Shown here piece after piece: positions 1-8,472 of a stretch of DNA of 64,000 nucleotides. The notes beneath the pieces are model-generated. The model made no database searches and had not been told where the DNA came from. It was given only the letters and a program-made list of their open reading frames with translations. Origin of the DNA: Paenibacillus sp. FSL W8-0186. GTDB taxonomy: Bacteria > Bacillota > Bacilli > Paenibacillales > Paenibacillaceae. The stretch spans positions 2,342,001-2,406,000 of the forward strand of contig NZ_CP150207.1 of the NCBI RefSeq assembly GCF_037969765.1, read 5' to 3'. How positions within the stretch are numbered: the stretch's first letter is position 1; every line of letters starts with the position of its first letter. The position numbers and the translations under genes were made by a program.

Positions 1-1
1 C

Positions 2-82
2 GAAGCCATATATAAAATTGAAGTAGAGGGGCAGAGAGTAATTGATGAAACGAATTTAGCCAGTAGTACCCAATTAAAATAA
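2..82 (+). CDS. C-terminal fragment of an unidentified protein
   Basis: An open frame enters from the left edge of the window and ends at a TAA at 80-82, giving 26 residues that close with ASSTQLK. Its residue mix (charged and polar, ordinary codon use) is protein-like, and a promoter for the next gene begins shortly after it. The start and most of the gene lie outside the window, so no family can be named. It could also be a chance open frame. Confidence 0.4.
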   Translation, partial: EAIYKIEVEGQRVIDETNLASSTQLK

Positions 83-126
83 CCCAGGAGAATAAAAGGG
101 TCTCATGCGAACGTAAAAATTTCAAG

Positions 127-155
127 GTGACAGCTTCCACTAGCGTGTGTATAAT
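127..155 (+). promoter_or_regulatory. Candidate sigma-A promoter for the VOC gene
   Basis: GTGACA at 127-132 and TATAAT at 150-155 are separated by 17 bases. The -10 box is perfect and the -35 box matches five of six positions of TTGACA. It lies about 65 bases upstream of the VOC start. Confidence 0.5.
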
Positions 156-220
156 TATGGAAAACAAGTGGTTGAAAGCGTTGTTATGACGCGGGAAATA
201 ATGAAATGGAGGCTGTGCTT

Positions 221-580
221 ATGAGTTCCAGTCCAATTTTAAGTCAAATTGGCGGGATTTTTATCCCTGTAAGCAGCATTGAACAGGCACGCGATTGGTA
301 TTGCGATATCTTGGGGGTTCCCGCGGATGGCGATATATTGTTTGGACATCTGTATATTTTGTCTGTGAATGAAGGGATTGACCTCATATTGGACAGCCAA
401 ATTTTTACCGGAGATAATGTCTTCCAAGCGCCGGCATTCCAATTCAAGACACATGACATCAAGGAAGCCTACGACTATATGAAATCCAAGCAGGTTGAGC
501 TGACAACGGAAATCATGTATGATCAATGGTTTAATTTCAAGGATCCAGATGGAAACCAACTCATGATTTGTAAATGTTAG
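221..580 (+). CDS. VOC (glyoxalase/bleomycin-resistance fold) family protein
   Basis: This is a short single-domain member of the vicinal oxygen chelate superfamily, about 119 residues. The pattern is typical: an opening strand (GGIFIPVSSIEQARDWYCDIL), a central beta region, and a closing segment with FKDPDGNQLMI, which holds the usual DPDGN turn and the strand after it. Such proteins bind metal and act on varied small molecules; the substrate here is unknown. I place the start at ATG 221 rather than ATG 206, because GGAGG at 208-212 is a good ribosome binding site eight bases before 221 and itself overlaps the 206 codon. It appears to be a single-gene unit with its own promoter and a weak terminator. 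Confidence 0.85.
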   Translation: MSSSPILSQIGGIFIPVSSIEQARDWYCDILGVPADGDILFGHLYILSVNEGIDLILDSQIFTGDNVFQAPAFQFKTHDIKEAYDYMKSKQVELTTEIMYDQWFNFKDPDGNQLMICKC

Positions 581-615
581 TACTATGTCTGCTGTTGTGC
601 AAAGTAGATGATACA

Positions 616-643
616 GTGCCGCTCGTTTTTGGGCGGCTCTTTT
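616..643 (+). terminator. Possible terminator after the VOC gene
   Basis: GCCGCTC at 618-624 and GGGCGGC at 631-637 can form a short stem, followed by TCTTTTGTT. The loop is T-rich. The stem is short, so this is a modest call. Confidence 0.4.
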
Positions 644-736
644 GTTGCGCTTATTCATATGATGGCCGTTTCTTCCATTTCAAATGTAAGATAAAATACA
701 GGAAAGCAATGGAAGGATTCGGGGGAGGAAGAACGG

Positions 737-1474
737 ATGTCACTACAAATTGAGGAACTTGCTTTAAATGCCTGGCCGTCTTTGCAAACGATCGTACATC
801 ATGGCTGGCTGCTGCGTTTTGCCGAAGGATACACCAAGAGATCGAATTCGGTTCAAGCCATTTATTCGGGGGGCAATAGTAATATTGAACAGCAAATTGA
901 TTATTGTGAAAAGATTTATGAGTCAGCCGGCCTGACCACGATATTCAAGATGACGCCATTTGGACCGGATTCGCTGGATCAGCGGCTTGAGCAGCGTGGT
1001 TATACAATCGCCGAACCTTCAACTGTGAAAATTTTAGACGATATTAGCAGTATAAGAGAACCGCAAATGAAGGGGATTCTTATTGAAGAGGAATGGAGTG
1101 AAAACTGGCTGGCAACGCTGTCCACCATGAATCAATTATCACAAAAGAAGCAGGAGATCACAAGAATGCTATTGAGAAATTCCCGCTTGAAACAAGGGTT
1201 CTTCACTTTGATGAACGGTTCCGGTCCGGTCGCGTGCGGTCTTGCCGTCATGGAGCAGGGGTATGTTGGCTTATATGACATTGTGACGGACCAAGCCTAC
1301 CGCAACATGGGTTACGGTGAACAATTGCTGCTGCATATTTTGAAATGGGCGAGAGAAGCCGGGGCTGAAAAAAGTTACCTGCTCGTTGTGCAGAGCAATG
1401 CCTCCGCGAATCGCCTGTATGATAAATTGAACTATCGGCATTTGTATACCTACTGGTATAGATGTAAGCCGTAG
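737..1474 (+). CDS. GNAT family N-acetyltransferase
   Basis: This 245-residue protein probably transfers an acetyl group from acetyl-CoA to a small molecule or a protein amine; the acceptor is unknown. The GNAT core is in the C-terminal half, with the CoA-binding motif A loop RNMGYG at residues 189-194 and, downstream, the usual ASANRLYDKLNY segment that ends the fold. The N-terminal half (IEELALNAWPSLQ onward) is divergent, as is common in Firmicute GNATs of this length. GGGGGAGGA lies just before ATG 737. It stands alone between the VOC gene and bioB. Confidence 0.85.
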   Translation: MSLQIEELALNAWPSLQTIVHHGWLLRFAEGYTKRSNSVQAIYSGGNSNIEQQIDYCEKIYESAGLTTIFKMTPFGPDSLDQRLEQRGYTIAEPSTVKILDDISSIREPQMKGILIEEEWSENWLATLSTMNQLSQKKQEITRMLLRNSRLKQGFFTLMNGSGPVACGLAVMEQGYVGLYDIVTDQAYRNMGYGEQLLLHILKWAREAGAEKSYLLVVQSNASANRLYDKLNYRHLYTYWYRCKP

Positions 1475-1626
1475 GCGAATAGCTAGAACTATAGTTGAAT
1501 AATTCTCACAATTATGTGAATAAAAGCTTCGTGCACCATTAGGGGCAAATGACGTCTTTCCGGGGAAATCGCTGGAGGGTATTTACAACTACGAAACATC
1601 TCTGGTAAGATGTTCTCGTTTAAATT

Positions 1627-1663
1627 AATTGTCAACCGAATTAGCAAATGCAGGTTGACAATT
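1627..1663 (+). promoter_or_regulatory. Predicted BirA operator upstream of bioB
   Basis: AATTGTCAACC (1627-1637) and GGTTGACAATT (1653-1663) form a perfect 11-bp inverted repeat with a 15-base spacer. This matches the known architecture of Gram-positive BirA operators, in which two AACC/GGTT-ended arms are held about 14-16 bases apart. It lies about 60 bases upstream of the bioB start, so biotin-dependent repression is the likely control. Confidence 0.8.
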
Positions 1664-1720
1664 GTTGCGGGGATATTCGTAGTCAATCGATACATATTTA
1701 GAGAGGATGGTAGAGTAAAC

Positions 1721-2725
1721 ATGCACAAGATGGAAGAGAAACTCCAGACAGACTGGGATCGGCTTGCGGATATAGCATTGCGAGGGGAACGGCTAACCAT
1801 GGAAGAAGGGCTGTCCGTACTGCAGGGGGAAGATGGGCAAATTCTGTCTATCATGCAGGCCGCATATAAGGTTCGGCGCCATTATTACGGCAATAAAGTG
1901 AAACTGAACATGATCATGAACGCCAAAAGCGGTCTTTGCCCCGAGGACTGCGGCTATTGCTCGCAATCGATCGTTTCCAGTGCTCCGGTGGCTAAATACT
2001 CCCTGCTCGATAAAGAATCGCTGCTGGCGGGAGCGCGTGAAGCACTGGCTCGCCAGGCTGGCACGTATTGTATCGTGGCCTCAGGGAGGGGGCCGACACC
2101 GCGGGAGCTAGAGCAGGTAATTGAGGCGGTTACAGAAATCCGCAGCACGATGCCCCTTAAAATATGCGCCTGCCTCGGACTGCTCCGCGATGACCAGGCC
2201 AAGCGCCTCGCAGAGGCAGGTGTCCACCGCTATAACCATAACTTAAATACAAGCAGCGGCAATTATTCCGCCATTACGACGACTCATTCCTACGAGCAGC
2301 GTGTGGAGACGGTCGAAAAGGTAAAGGCCTCAGGCATGTCGCCCTGCTCCGGTGTAATCATTGGCATGGGGGAAAGCCAAGCCGAAATTGTAGAAATGGC
2401 TTATGCGCTGCGTGAAATTGACGCTGACTCAATACCGGTCAATTTTCTTGTTCCTATTCCGGGAACTCCGCTGGAAGCCAAGGAGAAAGTCACGCCTCTG
2501 CAGGCGCTCAAAGTGCTGGCATTATTCCGTTTTATTTGCCCGTCCAAGGAAATTCGCGTGTCTGGAGGCCGGGAATCCAGCCTTAGGCATTTGCAGCCGC
2601 TGTCTCTCTATGCAGCAAATTCATGGTTTGTCGGTGACTATTTGACAACCGGGGGGCAGGCGGTGAATGCGGATCATCAGATGATCGAAGACCTTGGCTT
2701 TGAAATCGAGCAGTGCGCCCTTTAA
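1721..2725 (+). CDS. bioB: Biotin synthase
   Basis: BioB is a radical SAM enzyme that inserts sulfur into dethiobiotin in the last step of biotin synthesis. The radical SAM cluster motif CxxxCxxC is visible as C73, C77 and C80 (GLCPEDCGYCSQ), and the family segments YNHNLNTS and the substrate-side GGRE and NSWFVGDYLTTGGQ follow in order. I chose ATG 1721 (334 residues, normal family length); the open frame runs further upstream only because it reads through the operator region. The preceding AGAGGATGG is a usable ribosome binding site. No other bio gene is in the window, so this is a stand-alone, BirA-type controlled copy. Confidence 0.95.
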   Translation: MHKMEEKLQTDWDRLADIALRGERLTMEEGLSVLQGEDGQILSIMQAAYKVRRHYYGNKVKLNMIMNAKSGLCPEDCGYCSQSIVSSAPVAKYSLLDKESLLAGAREALARQAGTYCIVASGRGPTPRELEQVIEAVTEIRSTMPLKICACLGLLRDDQAKRLAEAGVHRYNHNLNTSSGNYSAITTTHSYEQRVETVEKVKASGMSPCSGVIIGMGESQAEIVEMAYALREIDADSIPVNFLVPIPGTPLEAKEKVTPLQALKVLALFRFICPSKEIRVSGGRESSLRHLQPLSLYAANSWFVGDYLTTGGQAVNADHQMIEDLGFEIEQCAL

Positions 2726-2742
2726 ACTCCGGGAACCATAAT

Positions 2743-2772
2743 TTGTTATAGGCGCAGGCGATTCGTTATAAT
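2743..2772 (+). promoter_or_regulatory. Sigma-A promoter for the SDR gene
   Basis: TTGTTA at 2743-2748 and a perfect TATAAT at 2767-2772 are spaced by 18 bases. The pair lies 60 bases upstream of the SDR start. Confidence 0.65.
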
Positions 2773-2831
2773 AGGATGTGGAATGACCAATAATCATTTC
2801 TGGGTTAGGAATTGAAAAGGAGAGATAAACC

Positions 2832-3551
2832 ATGAGCTTGAACAACCAGGTAGCCATCATTACAGGCGCAGGTAAAGGCATCGGCAAGGCGATCGCACAG
2901 GCGCTTGCAAAGGAGGGCGTTCATTTAGGACTGATCGCGCGTACGACTTCCGACTTGGAGGCGCTGCAATCCGAATTGAGAGAGCAGCACGGCATTAAGG
3001 TTGCCATCGCTTCCGCCGATATTTCCGATCAGTCGGCCGCAGAGAAAGCCGTAGAGGCGCTTGTATCCGAGTTAGGCGGCATAGATATCCTGATCAACAA
3101 CGCCGGCATTGCCAAATTCGGCAAACTGGTGGAGATGGACACGAAGGATTGGGAGCGAATTATCCAGGTTAATTTGATGGGAACCTATTATATGACAAGA
3201 GCCGTGCTTCCTAAACTGATTGCTCAAAATCAAGGGAATATTATTAACATTGCATCGACAGCCGGTGAAAGAGGCTTTGCTACCGGCTCCGCATACAATG
3301 CTTCGAAATTTGCCATTATGGGGCTGACGGAGGCCGTTATGCAGGAGGTGCGCAAGAACAATATCCGTGTTGTCGCTCTGACGCCAAGTACGGTTAATAC
3401 CGAGCTTGCCGTAAATACCGGCCTGAGTATCGGTGACGAAGACCGGATGATGCAGCCGGAAGACGTTGCTGAGCTAGCGGTGGCCACGTTGAAGCTTCCG
3501 CAGCGTGTTTTTGTTAAAACCGCCGGCATCTGGACGACGAATCCTCAGTAA
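2832..3551 (+). CDS. SDR family oxidoreductase (3-ketoacyl-ACP reductase-like)
   Basis: This 239-residue classical short-chain dehydrogenase/reductase is NAD(P)-dependent. It shows TGAGKGIG at 11-18 for the nucleotide, NNAG in the fourth strand, and the catalytic YxxxK pair Y155/K159 (YNASK). It resembles FabG but is separate from the real fatty-acid fabG at 54.9 kb, so a role in the main elongation cycle is unlikely; it may reduce another keto substrate. It has its own promoter and terminator and a good ribosome binding site (AAAGGAGAG). Confidence 0.88.
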   Translation: MSLNNQVAIITGAGKGIGKAIAQALAKEGVHLGLIARTTSDLEALQSELREQHGIKVAIASADISDQSAAEKAVEALVSELGGIDILINNAGIAKFGKLVEMDTKDWERIIQVNLMGTYYMTRAVLPKLIAQNQGNIINIASTAGERGFATGSAYNASKFAIMGLTEAVMQEVRKNNIRVVALTPSTVNTELAVNTGLSIGDEDRMMQPEDVAELAVATLKLPQRVFVKTAGIWTTNPQ

Positions 3552-3570
3552 CTTATCATTATGGATAGGC

Positions 3571-3609
3571 AAGGCTCTGACCCGCATGCAGCGGGTTAGG
3601 GCCTTTTTT
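3571..3609 (+). terminator. Rho-independent terminator after the SDR gene
   Basis: AAGGCTCTGACCCGC pairs with GCGGGTTAGGGCCTT around a five-base loop, followed by a run of T. The stem has internal mismatches but the ends and the T tract are clear. Confidence 0.75.
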
Positions 3610-3744
3610 GTATTGTCTGAGGCCTATTTCACATGGAAATATTCAATTTTCAAGACCTAATCCGCATATAGTTAGTGAATATGCAATATGCTGAGGCAAT
3701 CTGAGGACACGACAGTGAAATTTCCACAAGAGGGAGGTACAGCA

Positions 3745-3837
3745 GTGAAAAAGAGGCTAAATAAGAAACAGACGAGGCTTGCGGGAATGGCCGTGCTCGT
3801 ATTGACTTTATTATTATCTGCAAATGGCGCAAAATGA
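3745..3837 (+). other. Out-of-frame signal peptide leader of the amidase
   Basis: A GTG at 3745, preceded by a strong AGAGGGAGGT site, opens a 30-codon frame: a Lys/Arg-rich start (KKRLNKKQTR), a hydrophobic core (MAVLVLTLLLSA) and a small-residue end (ANGA), then TGA at 3835-3837. This is a textbook secretion signal. The amidase body continues in the next frame. Reading AAA instead of AAAA at 3831-3834 would fuse the two without any other change. Either this is a mutation or assembly error, or two short translation units overlap. Confidence 0.7.
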
Positions 3838-5377
3838 AATAAGATATATGGCAGTTATTCGTACTACAGGAATGGGGGAGCGTGCATTGGGAATTCAGCT
3901 TGAAGAATGGATCATCGAGGCCAGTATCGAGATGATGCAGCGGGCGATGGAGGAAGGGGAGATCAGTTCCGAGGAATTGGTCGCGGTATATTTGGACCGG
4001 ATCGATCGTTATGATCCTCGTCTGAAGTCGGTAATCGAGGTCAATCCGGATGCAATGGATACAGCTAGAGCTTTGGATCAGGAACGCAAGGAGCAGGGCA
4101 GCAGAGGAGCCCTGCACGGCATTCCTATTTTGCTGAAAGACAATATCGGGACGCATGATAAGACCCGTACCAGCGCGGGTTCATTAGCCTTAGCGAATGC
4201 CATACCGAAGGAGGATTCTGCCGTCGCTTCGCAATTGCGTGCTGCTGGCGCTGTCCTTCTCGGCAAAGCCAATATGACGGAATGGGCTAATTTCATGTCG
4301 AGCACGATGTATGCAGGATACAGCTCAAAAGGCGGGCAAACGTTAAACCCGTATGGTCCAGGGGAGATTTTTGTCGGCGGCTCAAGTTCAGGTTCGGCTG
4401 CGGCAGTTGCCGCTAACCTGACTGCCGCAGCGATTGGCACGGAAACGACAGGTTCGATTATCAGCCCGGCCAGCCACAATTGCATTGTTGGGATTAAACC
4501 GACGGTGGGCCTGATTAGCAGGCGCGGCATCATTCCTCTGACAGAAACGCAGGATACGCCGGGGCCGATGGCGCGTACGGTAGCCGATGCTGCGCTGATT
4601 TTGGGTGCGCTCACTGCCCAGGATCCGAGGGATGCTGCGACTTTGTCGAAAAACAGGCAAGCATTATCGGATTATACGCCGTTTCTCAACCGCGCTTCAC
4701 TCGCAAAATCACGTATCGGCATTCCGCGAAATTACTATCGGCAGCTTGATGAAGGAAGATTGGCGCTGATCGAACAAGCCATCCATGTACTTCAGGCTGA
4801 GGGAGCAACGATCATCGATCCTGTCGAGCTGCCATGCGAGGGGCAAAACTGGGACTTCAATGTGCTTAACTTCGAATTCAAGAAGTCTTTAAACGACTAT
4901 TTAAAGACATTGCCGGAAATGGTTAAGGTTCGTTCGTTGGAGGACGTCATCCGTTTTAATGAGCAACATAAGGAAGCCGCGTTGAAATATGGACAGGACT
5001 TGCTGCTTTTATCAAATCGGACAAGTGGTACCCTGACCGAGCAGGCGTACCTGGACAGCAAGCGAAGAAATCACGAAGTGGCAGGGAGACAGGGGATCGA
5101 TGCTGTGTTAAAGCAGCACCATTTGGATGCATTACTCATTTTGGGGGATGATGATATTAACGATCTTGCTGCCCGGGCGGGATATCCTTCCATTACTGTG
5201 CCTGCAGGCTTTATTGCGGAAGGAGTCGTAACCCCGGAGGGGATTACGACGAAAGGGCCGCACGGAATAACTTTTGTGGGAACGGCCTTTAGCGAGCCGA
5301 CTTTGATTGGGCTGGCTTATAGTTATGAGCAAGCTTCGCGGCATCGCGTTCCTCCCCATCTTGTGGTTATGAATTGA
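3824..5377 (+). CDS. Amidase signature family protein, probably missing its in-frame signal peptide
   Basis: This enzyme hydrolyses amide bonds by the Ser-cisSer-Lys mechanism. Numbered from ATG 3824, the triad is K105 (in PILLKDN), S187 (in GGSSSGS) and S211 (in TTGSI); the 24-residue gap between the two serines is the family norm. The C-terminal SITVPAGF segment also fits. The substrate is not predictable. The frame is 517 codons, but ATG 3824 has no ribosome binding site, while the upstream GTG 3745 has a strong one and encodes a signal peptide in another frame. I infer that the ancestral product was secreted and that one extra base in the A run at 3831-3834 broke it. Reinitiation inside the overlap could still give a cytoplasmic enzyme. 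Confidence 0.88.
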   Translation: MAQNEIRYMAVIRTTGMGERALGIQLEEWIIEASIEMMQRAMEEGEISSEELVAVYLDRIDRYDPRLKSVIEVNPDAMDTARALDQERKEQGSRGALHGIPILLKDNIGTHDKTRTSAGSLALANAIPKEDSAVASQLRAAGAVLLGKANMTEWANFMSSTMYAGYSSKGGQTLNPYGPGEIFVGGSSSGSAAAVAANLTAAAIGTETTGSIISPASHNCIVGIKPTVGLISRRGIIPLTETQDTPGPMARTVADAALILGALTAQDPRDAATLSKNRQALSDYTPFLNRASLAKSRIGIPRNYYRQLDEGRLALIEQAIHVLQAEGATIIDPVELPCEGQNWDFNVLNFEFKKSLNDYLKTLPEMVKVRSLEDVIRFNEQHKEAALKYGQDLLLLSNRTSGTLTEQAYLDSKRRNHEVAGRQGIDAVLKQHHLDALLILGDDDINDLAARAGYPSITVPAGFIAEGVVTPEGITTKGPHGITFVGTAFSEPTLIGLAYSYEQASRHRVPPHLVVMN

Positions 5378-5844
5378 CATATACCCTATAGAATATTGCG
5401 ATGGAAGCGGTTGTTTGACTACATTTCTCTAGGCATTCCGATCGCTGGATTTGGGCTGTTAGCCCCATGGATTACAGAACCGCCATGGCTTTAAGCTCTG
5501 TTTCTGTCATTTTGAATGCTTTGAGACTACAGCGGATGAACACATAAGGCTCAATTTTGTTAAAATTGGAGGCTTTCATAGGAAGATAGCTGGATTTTCC
5601 TCGCTGTCTTCCTCTTTTTTTGGTGAAAAACAAGGATGAATAGTGTGAACTAAGTCCCTTGTATAATGTCAGTAACTACTTGTAAAATTGTGACATGAGG
5701 ACAGAGGCATACATCGTTTGGTCCCGAAGGAGGTTGTGATAAAGCGTATCCTTCGAGTATGAATGGATATGTGAAAACTCAGCTTGAAAGATCGAAGCAG
5801 TAGAATCGATGGTTAAATACATACATATGCTGAGGTGATAAATG
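5378..5844 (+). other. Intergenic stretch between the amidase and a small membrane protein
   Basis: No convincing gene was found in these 467 bases. Immediately after the amidase TGA, the same frame stays open for 38 more codons with a hydrophobic, Pro/Trp-containing stretch, which could be a worn gene end. A terminator hairpin lies at 5581-5621. A TATAAT at 5662-5667 has no good -35 partner. Confidence 0.5.
5581..5621 (+). terminator. Rho-independent terminator downstream of the amidase
   Basis: GGAAGATAGC (5581-5590) pairs with GCTGTCTTCC (5603-5612), with one G-T wobble, and is followed by TCTTTTTTT. It lies about 200 bases after the amidase stop and is the first terminator after that gene. 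Confidence 0.75.
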
Positions 5845-6168
5845 ATGCATAGAAGGACTACTGGAATGCTTTTGATAATGATCGCGGCATTCCTGTACGG
5901 CATACGATACTTGGCTGCAGCAATTTACGGGTCTGCTTCCTCTGCATGGAACGCAGATCACTTTAATGAAATGTTGAGCTTTGTCGGTGATGGGCCAACC
6001 ATACTTAGTACAATTGCATTGATTCTCGGAATTACATATTTACTTGTCGCGGAATTGGAAGGCACGAGCATGCGGAAGCAGATCGAGCAGATTAAGAGCA
6101 GCTGGAATGATTTCGATTGGTATGAATCGGAGGGAAACAGCAGAAAAGGCAAAGGGAAAAGCAAATAG
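5845..6168 (+). CDS. Small two-helix membrane protein, unknown function
   Basis: The protein has about 107 residues. I see two likely membrane helices, one near residues 6-25 (TGMLLIMIAAFLYGIRYLAA) and one near residues 50-70 (ILSTIALILGITYLLVAEL), then a highly charged C-terminal tail rich in Lys, Ser and Gly. GAGGTG at 5832-5837 sits seven bases before ATG 5845, so I prefer that codon over ATG 5842. I do not recognise the family. It is followed by a strong hairpin that it shares with a broken gene on the other strand. Confidence 0.6.
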   Translation: MHRRTTGMLLIMIAAFLYGIRYLAAAIYGSASSAWNADHFNEMLSFVGDGPTILSTIALILGITYLLVAELEGTSMRKQIEQIKSSWNDFDWYESEGNSRKGKGKSK

Positions 6169-6192
6169 GCAAGGCAACTGGCAAAATAAGAT

Positions 6193-6219
6193 ACGGCTCG
6201 GGCCCAAGGCTCGAGCCGT
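6193..6219. terminator. Hairpin between converging genes
   Basis: ACGGCTCG (6193-6200) pairs with CGAGCCGT (6212-6219), and the stem extends inward to a CAA loop, giving about 12 pairs. On the minus strand it is followed by a T-rich stretch (ATCTTATTTT), so it best serves as the terminator of the minus-strand gene; it may also act on the plus strand. Confidence 0.65.
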
Positions 6220-6227
6220 TATTCGCA

Positions 6228-6551
6228 TTACATGACTAGCCGCTTGGAGCGGCAGTCCCCCGAGCATTGCGGGTTCGCTTCCGCCCAGAACGAGACTCTG
6301 GATTTCCAGGGCAATCAGGGAAGGGAGCTCGGGACCGTATGCCTGCTCCATTTGCCGGACCCCGATCGAGAGATGGTTCTGCAACTGTTCGAGAATCGCA
6401 TATAATTTGCTGAACAAAGAGAGCTTTGCTTCCGGCTGCTCATAAAAACATTCCATAAAACGCCGGAGCATTGGGACGATGGCCTCATTTAACGGATGCC
6501 CTTTCGGATAGAATCCAGTAAGTCGTAATCATAGATTCTATGCTCCTTCAT
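6228..6551 (-). pseudogene. Broken minus-strand gene of unknown function
   Basis: Two minus-strand frames join into one coherent protein of about 107 residues. The first runs from ATG 6551 (MKEHRIYDYDLLD) and stops after 20 codons; the second picks up as YPKGHPLNEAIVPMLRRF and continues through a long helical region to GGSEPAMLGGLPLQ. One inserted base near 6512 (for example TT to TTT, giving DFYPKGHP) would join them. The end is unclear: the second frame runs on through the hairpin at 6193-6219 into the antisense of the neighbour, while stops in other frames lie at 6236 and 6228. I do not recognise the family. The composition strongly suggests a once-real gene. Confidence 0.45.
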
Positions 6552-6693
6552 GTCCGGTTTAGTTAAAACTTGCGTTTTAAATCAGACCGAAGATGTTATA
6601 GAGATTACATAGGGAGAGTTCTATACTTGATTGTGGCCTTTACATTGGCCTGATTCGATATACCTATCATAAGCTAAAAAGCAGGTGAACAAC

Positions 6694-8472
6694 ATGGCTA
6701 AATCAGAGATTTCGCTTGATTATTCCAAAGTGTTCGAAAACGAGCAGGAAGCCAAGATCAAACCGCTAAGGCTGCTAGGCCGATTGTACCGCGAACATAT
6801 CAGCAAGGTTGCTCTTTCCGCATTTTGCTATGCGATTAAATCGTCCCCTCAATGGGTACTGTCGATTGTTACTGCAAATATCATCAATATCGTCAGTTAC
6901 CCTGACCGCCATTCCATGCGTGAGTTTTGGATCAATCTGGCGGTCATCATTGTTGTGATCCTGCAGAATATTCCGATGCATACGCTTCATGTCAGCTACA
7001 TTAGCAAGGCTGTACGGCATGTGGAGGCAGGCCTCCGCAGTACCTTGGTGCGGAAAATGCAGCAATTATCCCTAAGCTATCACGGAGATATGAGCGCCGG
7101 CCGGCTCCAGTCCAAAGTGCTGCGGGACGTAGAAGCCATCGACTTTTTGTCGCGTCAGATGATGACCAGCCTTATTCCGGCAGCCATTAATCTCATTATT
7201 GTCATCGGCCTTACGCTGTATCATAGCTGGGTCGTTGCGTTATTTTTCGTGTTTATGGCCCCGACCGCGGTCACGCTCGTACGTTTTTTTCGCTCCAAAA
7301 TGTCGAAGCAAAACCGCGAAGTGCGCAAAAAAATTGAGGAAATGTCTGGCAAGGTGTCCGAAACCGTCGAGATGATTCCAGTCACCCGGGCTCATGGCCT
7401 GGAGGAAGTGGAGATACGCAAGGTGGACGACGCATTGCAGAAAATCCGGGAGCGCGGGTACCGCTTGGACATTCTGGAAGCTTACTTCGGTTCTACCAAC
7501 TGGGCCGTATTTCAATTGTTCCAGGTCGGCTGCCTGTTCTTTACTGCATACTTATCTTATCAGGGATATATGGAAATCGGGGACATCGTCATGTATCAGA
7601 GCTTTTTTGCCATGATTATCAACTCGGTCAGCTCGATTCTGAACGTGTACCCTAATCTTGTGAAAGGCTTCGAGTCCCTGCATTCCGTTACAGAAGTGAT
7701 CATGTCAGATGAGACCGAGGAATACAAAGGACGGCAGAAGCCTGAGCGTATTACGGGCGAATATCGTTTTGAAGGCGTAGGATTCAAGTACAAAGGCTCG
7801 GATCGCCATGTCCTTCAGGATTTCTCTTTAACTGTCAATCCGGGTGAGACCGTCGCGTTTGTCGGGGAATCCGGCTCGGGTAAATCGACCATTCTCAATT
7901 TGATTATCGGCTTCTATAAACCGCAGTCAGGTAAAATATGGGTCGATGGAATCCCGATGAACGAGCTGAGCATGAGGCGATACCGCCGGACGCTGGCCAT
8001 CGTGCTGCAGAACAATATATTATTCTCCGGGACCATTCGGGAAAATATTACGTATGGACTCCCCCATATTTCTGAGGAAAAGCTGCAGCAGGCTATTTGG
8101 ATGGCAAATCTGCAGGATGTCATCGACAGCCTGCCGGATGGGCTGGATACCTCGGTGGGCGAGCATGGAGGCAGGCTGTCCGGCGGCCAGCGCCAGCGGA
8201 TCGCCATTGCCCGGGCGCTGGTCCGTGATCCGAAAATCATCATCCTTGATGAAGCGACTTCCGCGCTCGATAATGCGTCAGAGCGGCATGTACAGCAAGC
8301 GATGGAGCAGCTGATGGAGGGCCGGACAACGTTTATTGTCGCTCACCGTCTATCCACGGTGAAGAATGCGGACCGTATCGTTGTCATGAAGAAAGGGAAA
8401 ATTGTTGAGAGCGGGACTTATGACGAGCTGTTGAACTTCAAGGGTGAATTTTACAAGTTGAAAAATATGTGA
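6694..8472 (+). CDS. ABC transporter, fused permease and ATPase (exporter type)
   Basis: This 592-residue half-transporter carries an N-terminal six-helix membrane domain (about residues 30-310) and a C-terminal ATPase. Walker A is GESGSGKST with K397, followed by the signature LSGGQ, Walker B IIILDEATSALD and the switch His in VAHRLSTV. It should work as a homodimer or with a partner half, but no second ABC gene is adjacent. The exported substrate is unknown. I chose ATG 6694, six bases after AGGTG, rather than GTG 6685. It is a single-gene unit. Confidence 0.92.
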   Translation: MAKSEISLDYSKVFENEQEAKIKPLRLLGRLYREHISKVALSAFCYAIKSSPQWVLSIVTANIINIVSYPDRHSMREFWINLAVIIVVILQNIPMHTLHVSYISKAVRHVEAGLRSTLVRKMQQLSLSYHGDMSAGRLQSKVLRDVEAIDFLSRQMMTSLIPAAINLIIVIGLTLYHSWVVALFFVFMAPTAVTLVRFFRSKMSKQNREVRKKIEEMSGKVSETVEMIPVTRAHGLEEVEIRKVDDALQKIRERGYRLDILEAYFGSTNWAVFQLFQVGCLFFTAYLSYQGYMEIGDIVMYQSFFAMIINSVSSILNVYPNLVKGFESLHSVTEVIMSDETEEYKGRQKPERITGEYRFEGVGFKYKGSDRHVLQDFSLTVNPGETVAFVGESGSGKSTILNLIIGFYKPQSGKIWVDGIPMNELSMRRYRRTLAIVLQNNILFSGTIRENITYGLPHISEEKLQQAIWMANLQDVIDSLPDGLDTSVGEHGGRLSGGQRQRIAIARALVRDPKIIILDEATSALDNASERHVQQAMEQLMEGRTTFIVAHRLSTVKNADRIVVMKKGKIVESGTYDELLNFKGEFYKLKNM

